Below, in pieces: positions 35,631-40,334 of a stretch of DNA of 40,334 bases. Origin of the DNA: Bacillota bacterium (GTDB lineage: Bacteria; Bacillota; Clostridia; Clostridiales; Clostridiaceae); assembly GCA_030705885.1 (NCBI GenBank), contig JAUZPN010000008.1, positions 1 through 40,334 on the forward strand, given 5' to 3'. Position 1 is the first letter of the stretch, and each line of letters starts with the position of its first letter. Under the pieces are notes generated by a model. It was not told the origin of the DNA, did not search any database, and saw only the letters and a list, made by a program, of their open reading frames with translations. A program made the translations under genes and the position numbers.

Positions 35631-36632
35631 CTAACATATTCTTGGCAAATTATCAAAATTTAATTTATCAAGAATTCTTGTTCCACCAAGAGGACCTTTA
35701 ATAAAAACTTTCGAAGATGCATAATCTACTACTTCACCTATTATAGCAGCATTCTTTGATAACTCTATCTGTTTTAAGTCTTTAATTATCTCTGAAGATG
35801 CTTCTGAAGAAACTATAGCCAAAACTTTTCCTTCATTAGCACTATATAAAGGATCAAGACCTAGTAAATCACAAGCAGTTTTTACATTCTCATCAACAGG
35901 TATATTATCTTCATATAGCTCTATAGAATAGTTCATCTTTTCAGTAAACTCATTTAATGTTGTTGCAATACCACCTCTTGTAGGATCCCTTAATACTTTA
36001 ACAGCATCTTTATATTTTAATATAATATTAACAACATCATTTAGTACAGCACAATCTGAATTTATACTGCTTTCAAGTAAATTTTCTCTGGCACACAATA
36101 CTGAAATACCGTGATTTCCAACACTTCCTGATACAATAACTTTATCTCCAGGTTTAATTCTTGATGTATTAAGCTGTATGCCATTAATTCTTTCTCCAAT
36201 ACCTGAAGTATTAATATAAATTCCATGTCCATGACCTTTATCAACGACTTTTGTATCCCCTGTAACAATCTTTACCCCAGCTGACTTAGCAGTTTTGCTT
36301 ATAGAATTTATAATTTTTTTAAAATCTTCAATTTTAAATCCTTCTTCTAATATTAAAGATAGACTTAAATATTTAGGTTTACTTCCACACATCAAAAGAT
36401 CATTTACCGTTCCACAAACACTTAATTTTCCAATATCTCCACCAGGGAAAATATAAGGATATATTACAAAACTATCAGTTGAAAAAGCAAGAGAACCTGA
36501 AGTTTCTAAAAGAGCACCATCACCTAAATTACTTAATTCAGCATTATCAAAGGCTGGTATTATAATTTCCTCTATTAATTTTGAAGTTTTCTTACCTCCA
36601 TTGCCATAAGACATTGATATATATTCGTCCAA
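35631..36632 (-). CDS. hypE: Hydrogenase maturation protein HypE
   Basis: A 333-residue AIR-synthase/ThiL-like enzyme that converts a carbamoyl group on its C-terminal Cys to thiocyanate for the Fe(CN)2CO ligands. MSYGNGGKKTSKLIEEI and DGALLETSG mark the N-terminus, and DPTRGGIATTLNE is conserved. The protein ends in PRIC, the essential C-terminal motif. The start is TTG at 36632, with GGAGG upstream. The carbamoyl donor HypF, its usual partner, is not encoded in this operon or window. Confidence 0.97.
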   Translation of the reverse strand: MDEYISMSYGNGGKKTSKLIEEIIIPAFDNAELSNLGDGALLETSGSLAFSTDSFVIYPYIFPGGDIGKLSVCGTVNDLLMCGSKPKYLSLSLILEEGFKIEDFKKIINSISKTAKSAGVKIVTGDTKVVDKGHGHGIYINTSGIGERINGIQLNTSRIKPGDKVIVSGSVGNHGISVLCARENLLESSINSDCAVLNDVVNIILKYKDAVKVLRDPTRGGIATTLNEFTEKMNYSIELYEDNIPVDENVKTACDLLGLDPLYSANEGKVLAIVSSEASSEIIKDLKQIELSKNAAIIGEVVDYASSKVFIKGPLGGTRILDKLNFDNLPRIC

Positions 36633-36647
36633 GATATAACCTCCAAA

Positions 36648-37721
36648 CTAAAATCTGTATTTATAATATGCACTGCAGCTGCCTTCACTAGAAACCATAC
36701 AAGGTCCCACTGGATATTCTGGCGAGCATACACTGCCGAAAAGCTTACATTCATTAGGCTTAATTTTTCCTTTTAAAACCTCACCACACATACATCCATT
36801 CTTATGTGTTTCATAAGGTATTTTCATAGGATATATTTTTTCAATATCAAACATATCATATTCCTTTTTTAACTTTAAGCCGCTATTCTTTATCATTCCA
36901 ATTCCACGCCAATAATCATCTAAAGCTTCAAAAGTTTCATCAATTATTTTCACAGCAGTTATGTTTCCATTTTTTTTAACTAACCTTCTATATGCATTTT
37001 TTAATGAGAAATCATTATTTTCTATACTTTTTGTTATATCAAAAATTCCATCGATTATTTCATTCATTTCAAATCCAGCAATACTTGATGCACACTTATA
37101 ACCTTCAAGAAATTTAAACCCCTGCTCTCCAATAACAACAGCTACATGTCCTGGACATAAAAAGCCATCAATTTTTAGACTTTCATCCATAAGTAATAAT
37201 CTCATAACAGGTTCAACTTTTTTATGCATAGATAAAATATAAAAATTTTTTATATTTTGTGCTATTGCTTCTTTTAATGCAACAGCAGTTGCTGGTGCAG
37301 TTGTTTCAAAACCAATACCTAAAAAAACTACTTTTTTATTAGGATTTTCTTTGCAGATGTTTAACGCATCTATGCTGGAATAAACCATTCTAACAGAAGC
37401 ACCTTCAGCTTTTGCATTTTCTAAGTTGTACTCAGGCCTTGAACCTGGAACTCTTATCATATCACCATAGGTAGCAATTATAATATCTTTGTTTTTTGAA
37501 AGCTCATAAGTATAATCAATATATATATCTGGTGTAACACAAACAGGACACCCTGGTCCAGAAATCAAATTAATATTGTCAGCTAATGCACTTCTGATTC
37601 CAAACTTGCTTATTGCCATGGTATGAGTACCACATACTTCCATGATATTGATATTTTCCTTGCATTTATTTATTTCATCTATTTTTTTTAAGCATTCCTG
37701 TACTTCATTATTATTTTTCAT
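36648..37721 (-). CDS. hypD: Hydrogenase maturation protein HypD
   Basis: A 357-residue Fe-S scaffold that assembles the Fe(CN)2CO unit together with HypC. Visible features are VMEVCGTHTMAISKFGIR, GPGCPVCVTP with the redox Cys pair, GFETTAPATA and the C-terminal cysteine cluster (GCMCGEVLKG...CKLFG...GPCMVSSEGSCSAYY) that binds a [4Fe-4S] cluster. Its ATG lies inside the end of hypC, an 11-base overlap. Confidence 0.97.
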   Translation of the reverse strand: MKNNNEVQECLKKIDEINKCKENINIMEVCGTHTMAISKFGIRSALADNINLISGPGCPVCVTPDIYIDYTYELSKNKDIIIATYGDMIRVPGSRPEYNLENAKAEGASVRMVYSSIDALNICKENPNKKVVFLGIGFETTAPATAVALKEAIAQNIKNFYILSMHKKVEPVMRLLLMDESLKIDGFLCPGHVAVVIGEQGFKFLEGYKCASSIAGFEMNEIIDGIFDITKSIENNDFSLKNAYRRLVKKNGNITAVKIIDETFEALDDYWRGIGMIKNSGLKLKKEYDMFDIEKIYPMKIPYETHKNGCMCGEVLKGKIKPNECKLFGSVCSPEYPVGPCMVSSEGSCSAYYKYRF

Positions 37722-37941
37722 CTTTCATAACTTCCTCTAATTCCATCACAGTATCTAATGTTTCTTTTGCTGATGTTTCATCTAAAATTTCTATTGCAAA
37801 TCCTGCATGAACCATAACATAATCACCTATTTTAACCTGTGGAAGTAGGTCAACTCTTACTTTTCTCTTAACTCCATATATTTCTCCAAAAGCATCATTT
37901 CCATTAATCTCTACTATTTTTAAAGGTATTCCAAGACACAT
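37711..37941 (-). CDS. hypC: Hydrogenase maturation chaperone HypC
   Basis: A 76-residue HypC/HupF chaperone. MCLGIPLKIVEI begins the protein, with the catalytic Cys2; the OB-like remainder includes GDYVMVHAGFAIEIL. I chose ATG at 37941 because Cys2 must be the residue after Met; an in-frame start three codons upstream would bury it. It is the first gene of the operon, behind a palindrome-bearing promoter region. Confidence 0.96.
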   Translation of the reverse strand: MCLGIPLKIVEINGNDAFGEIYGVKRKVRVDLLPQVKIGDYVMVHAGFAIEILDETSAKETLDTVMELEEVMKDEK

Positions 37942-37979
37942 ATAAAGCACTTCCTTTATTAAAATAATTTATACACCTA

Positions 37980-37995
37980 GTGATAATAATATCAC
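37980..37995. promoter_or_regulatory. GTGATA-N4-TATCAC palindrome upstream of hypC
   Basis: GTGATA (37980-37985) and TATCAC (37990-37995) are a perfect 6-bp-arm dyad. On the minus strand a TATAAA-like box follows 6 bases later, so the dyad overlaps the likely -35 region of the hyp operon. The half-site spacing fits neither the CRP nor the Rex consensus. The factor is unknown. Confidence 0.45.
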
Positions 37996-38044
37996 ATGTC
38001 GAATGAAAATGTAAGTTATTATATTAATTTTTATATAAATCTCA

Positions 38045-38073
38045 TTTACGCTTTATAAATGCTATGCTATAAT
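38045..38073 (+). promoter_or_regulatory. SigA promoter of the 138-residue orphan gene
   Basis: TTTACG (38045-38050), a 17-base spacer and a perfect TATAAT (38068-38073). The predicted leader runs through repeat fragment G to the ribosome binding site at 38138-38143. Confidence 0.65.
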
Positions 38074-38094
38074 TTATTTATTGCATAGAAGTTG

Positions 38095-38140
38095 TATACT
38101 TTTCTCAGACACATTTAGTTCCAAATAATATTTTGTAAAG
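38095..38140 (+). repeat. Dispersed TIR element, copy G (left-end fragment)
   Basis: TATACTTTTCTCAGACACATTTAG matches the left arm of copy D, and the similarity continues loosely to TTTTGTAAAGGAG, where it merges with the ribosome binding site of the next gene. The right half is missing. Confidence 0.6.
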
Positions 38141-38153
38141 GAGTCATAAATAT

Positions 38154-38570
38154 ATGAGCTTTAAAGAAAACCTAAATAAGCGTTATACTGATGTATTTTT
38201 AAAAAAATATGGAGATAGACTTAATCAAATACAAGGAAATGTTATTTCAATTAAAATTGAAGAAAAATCAATTTTGTGGATTTTTAATAAAATAAATGTA
38301 ACAATCCTTCTTCGTCCTGATAGGAGCAAGAATGTTGTTAAATGTGTTTATAATAAAAAACGTTTCTTTAAAAATCCTCCATTTATACCTATTTCCCAAG
38401 GAAATTTATTGATAGTCCAGGGATTAAAGGGCAAGTCTGGAAAGGCAAATAGAGAACAAATTGAAATTATGAATATTAGAAATTTAACAAATAAAAAAGA
38501 CCTAATACCTATTGAAGGTCAAAGTGGTCAAAATATAAAAAGAGTTCAGAAAATACAAAGGTATAAATAA
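38154..38570 (+). CDS. Conserved-looking protein of unknown function (138 residues)
   Basis: A 138-residue, basic, soluble protein with no signal peptide or membrane helix. The middle alternates short beta-like strands (GNVISIKIEEK, ILWIFNKINVTILLRP, NLLIVQGLKGK) that could form an OB-like barrel, followed by a basic tail ending in KRVQKIQRYK. This would fit nucleic acid binding, but that is a guess from composition. It has its own promoter, an AAAGGAG SD and a terminator. Repeat fragments lie on both sides (G upstream, E downstream). Confidence 0.75.
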   Translation: MSFKENLNKRYTDVFLKKYGDRLNQIQGNVISIKIEEKSILWIFNKINVTILLRPDRSKNVVKCVYNKKRFFKNPPFIPISQGNLLIVQGLKGKSGKANREQIEIMNIRNLTNKKDLIPIEGQSGQNIKRVQKIQRYK

Positions 38571-38572
38571 AA

Positions 38573-38618
38573 AAATATTATACTCAAAATATTCTAAGTT
38601 ATTTTGGGTATAATATTT
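38573..38618 (+). terminator. Hairpin after the orphan gene
   Basis: AAATATTATACTCAAAATA (38573-38591) pairs with TATTTTGGGTATAATATTT (38600-38618) with one G-T and one near mismatch. The T-run after it is short. It is a likely terminator on either strand. Confidence 0.65.
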
Positions 38619-38632
38619 AGTAAACATTTTTA

Positions 38633-38736
38633 TATACTATCCTTGAACACATTTAGTTACATTGTAATTAATAAATGATAGCATAGATAAGCTTCTTTTA
38701 GAAATTTAATTGAACTTTGCAACTAAGGATAGTATA
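38633..38736 (+). repeat. Dispersed TIR element, copy E (full length, best TIRs)
   Basis: A 104-bp copy with the clearest terminal inverted repeat: TATACTATCCTTG at 38633 and AAGGATAGTATA at 38725-38736, a 12-base perfect match. The interior contains CACATTTAGTTAC and GCTTCTTTTAGAAATTTAATTGAAC. It ends 1 base before the TAA of the P-type ATPase gene, so it forms the 3' end of that transcript. Confidence 0.9.
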
Positions 38737-38737
38737 T

Positions 38738-40334
38738 TTATTTTTTGCCTAAAAACAAATATAAGCTGTTAATAAATGAAATTATTCCTGAAAAAAATAT
38801 TATTATTAACCATTTACCAAAATCTAATGGAACAGTATAAAATATTTTTTGAAGGAAAGGTATATATATAACACAAACCAGTAATATTACAGAAGTTAAT
38901 ACTGCACCTAAAAGATAAATATTAGTAAACAGTTTTATTTCAAAAATTGAGTGTTTTTCAGAACGGCACTCAAAAACATGTAATAGCTGAGACATTATGA
39001 GTGTACCTAATGCTAATGTTCTACAGGTAATAAGATCCATTTTATAATATTTTCCTGCAAGAAAAGCTAATATTGTACATATTCCAATCAAGCTGCCTCT
39101 AATTAATATTCTTTCCATTAAGCCTCTTGCAAAAATATGCTCATTTTTAGCTCTAGGCTTTTCCATCATAATATCTTTATCAGCTGGATCTACTCCAAGT
39201 GCAATAGCAGGCAGTCCATCAGTTGCTAAGTTTACTAGTAGTATTTGAATTGGAAGCAGCGGCGTATCAATATAAAATAATGAGGATAAAAACATTGTAA
39301 GTACTTCTCCTAAATTACAAGAAAGTAAATATCTAATGAATTTTCTTATATTATTATAAATTACCCTTCCTTCCTCAACTGCTGATACAATTGTTGCAAA
39401 ATTATCATCCATTAAAATCATTGCAGAAGATTCTTTTGTAACATCTGTTCCTGAAATTCCCATAGAAATTCCTATATCAGCTTCTTTTACAGCAGGTGCA
39501 TCATTAACTCCATCACCAGTCATGGCAACAATATTTCCTTGACTTTTAAATGCTTTTACTATTTTTAGTTTATGACTTGGATTTACTCTTGCAAATACAC
39601 ATATTTTATTTATTTTTTTGTTAAATTCTTTATCATTAAGTTTATCTATTTCTTCACCAGTTATTACTTGAGATTTATCACTGCATATATCTAATTCTTT
39701 TCCAATAGCATATGCTGTATTTTGATGATCTCCAGTAATCATAATTGGTTTAATACCAGCCATTCTACATTTCAATACAGCATCTTTAACTTCAGGTCTT
39801 GGAGGATCAATAATTCCTGCAATTCCTAAAAAAATCAAATCTTTTTCTAAACTGCTTCCTCTTACAATTCCACTTTCTTTGTATGCACCTGCAATACATC
39901 TTAATGCATTATAGGACATTTTTTCTATTTCATCTAGAACTTTTTTCTTGTCAGAAGAAGTAAATAATCTAACTTTTCCTTCAATATAAATAAAACTGCA
40001 TTTATCTAATATTCTCTCAGGGGCTCCTTTTACATAACAAGTCTGCTTTGAACCTTCTTTCATTATAACTGACATCATTTTTCTGTTTGAGTCAAATGGA
40101 ATATCATATACTCTTTTGCCCCTTGCTAGAAAATCTTTTATTTCTTTTAAATTCTTAAAAAAAACTTTTATTAATGATGTTTCTGTTGGATCTCCAATAA
40201 CACCTTTTTCAATATCATTTTCGTTGAAATTATAATTACAATCATTACAATATGTAAATGCTTTTTTTAACAAATCATCTTTGATTATGTCCTTATCAGA
40301 ATATAATCTATTATTAAAATAAATAGCTTTTACA
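38738..40334 (-). CDS. P-type Ca2+-transporting ATPase, 3' part (gene runs off the window)
   Basis: This is the C-terminal part of a P2-type ATPase. The reading frame is open to the window edge, so residues before VKAIYFNNRLY and the DKTGT phosphorylation site lie outside. Present are the nucleotide-binding domain (GDPTETSLIKVFF, KGAPERILDKC), the actuator-coupled hinge (ITGDHQNTAYAIG, MTGDGVNDAPAVKEADIGISMG) and the six-helix C-terminal membrane domain with NLATDGLPAIALGVDP. The sequence resembles the SERCA/PMCA-like bacterial calcium pumps; ion choice is not proved. The stop codon is one base from repeat copy E. Confidence 0.93.
   Translation of the reverse strand, partial: VKAIYFNNRLYSDKDIIKDDLLKKAFTYCNDCNYNFNENDIEKGVIGDPTETSLIKVFFKNLKEIKDFLARGKRVYDIPFDSNRKMMSVIMKEGSKQTCYVKGAPERILDKCSFIYIEGKVRLFTSSDKKKVLDEIEKMSYNALRCIAGAYKESGIVRGSSLEKDLIFLGIAGIIDPPRPEVKDAVLKCRMAGIKPIMITGDHQNTAYAIGKELDICSDKSQVITGEEIDKLNDKEFNKKINKICVFARVNPSHKLKIVKAFKSQGNIVAMTGDGVNDAPAVKEADIGISMGISGTDVTKESSAMILMDDNFATIVSAVEEGRVIYNNIRKFIRYLLSCNLGEVLTMFLSSLFYIDTPLLPIQILLVNLATDGLPAIALGVDPADKDIMMEKPRAKNEHIFARGLMERILIRGSLIGICTILAFLAGKYYKMDLITCRTLALGTLIMSQLLHVFECRSEKHSIFEIKLFTNIYLLGAVLTSVILLVCVIYIPFLQKIFYTVPLDFGKWLIIIFFSGIISFINSLYLFLGKK

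Noticed and set aside
37980-37995. CRP- or Rex-binding site at the hypC promoter
   Set aside because: The distance between GTGA and TCAC is 8 bases. CRP sites need TGTGA-N6-TCACA and Rex sites need TTGTGAA-N4-TTCACAA.
464-38736. The repeat family read as a CRISPR array or as rho-independent terminators only
   Set aside because: Copies are kilobases apart, with no regular spacers, and are long and imperfect. Some lie upstream of genes, where a terminator would make no sense, so a TIR element is the better description.

Overview
The window looks like a chromosomal segment of a low-GC, endospore-forming anaerobic Firmicute, most likely Clostridium or a close relative. The evidence is the very AT-rich DNA, strong GGAGG ribosome binding sites with many TTG/GTG starts, sporulation genes (alpha/beta SASP, SpoIVA, SpoVD-type PBP, SpoVE-type flippase), a meso-DAP-type MurE and [NiFe]-hydrogenase maturation genes. 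The species cannot be fixed from the sequence alone. No tRNA, rRNA, CRISPR, transposase or prophage structural gene was seen.

Layout. 1-2.2 kb: a spore-protein gene, a Gfo/Idh/MocA oxidoreductase and a four-cysteine mini-protein. 2.2-4.2 kb: an AT-rich two-gene unit on the plus strand, made of an unrecognised 323-residue protein with polymerase-palm-like motifs and an RlaP-type nucleotidyltransferase. 4.2-9.6 kb: spoIVA, a PadR regulator/membrane protein pair, gpsA and der. 9.6-13.1 kb: a PDZ/radical-SAM/DUF512 protein, rluD, lspA and a YlyA-like DksA-type protein. 13.1-16.6 kb: mtnN, then divIVA, ylmH, sepF and yggS. 16.7-27.1 kb: a thinned-out division and cell wall (dcw) cluster, read in transcription order as mraZ, rsmH, ftsL, spoVD, murE, mraY, spoVE, divIB, DUF881, sbp, DUF881; murF, murD, murG and ftsZ are not in it. 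27.2-29.7 kb: a YmfF/YmfH-type M16 peptidase pair. 30-31.1 kb: ychF. 31.3-37.9 kb: one tight minus-strand operon, hypC-D-E-A-B followed by five membrane subunits resembling MbhD-H/MrpA-D, with no hydrogenase catalytic subunit. 38.2 kb: a small orphan gene. 38.7 kb to the edge: the 3' part of a P-type Ca2+-ATPase gene.

The most striking structure not explained by genes is a dispersed family of about 80-104 bp elements (seven copies or fragments) with terminal inverted repeats of the form TATACTATCCTT. They look like a MITE or REP-like family. Copies sit against gene ends and promoters: one supplies the last codons and stop of rluD, one begins at the ychF stop, two abut the -35 boxes of ychF and mtnN, and one abuts the ATPase stop. 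Other points for follow-up are the palm-like protein paired with RlaP, the hyp operon joined to a partial and degenerate Mbh/Mrp membrane module, and an in-frame leader ORF plus stop codon in front of spoVD.
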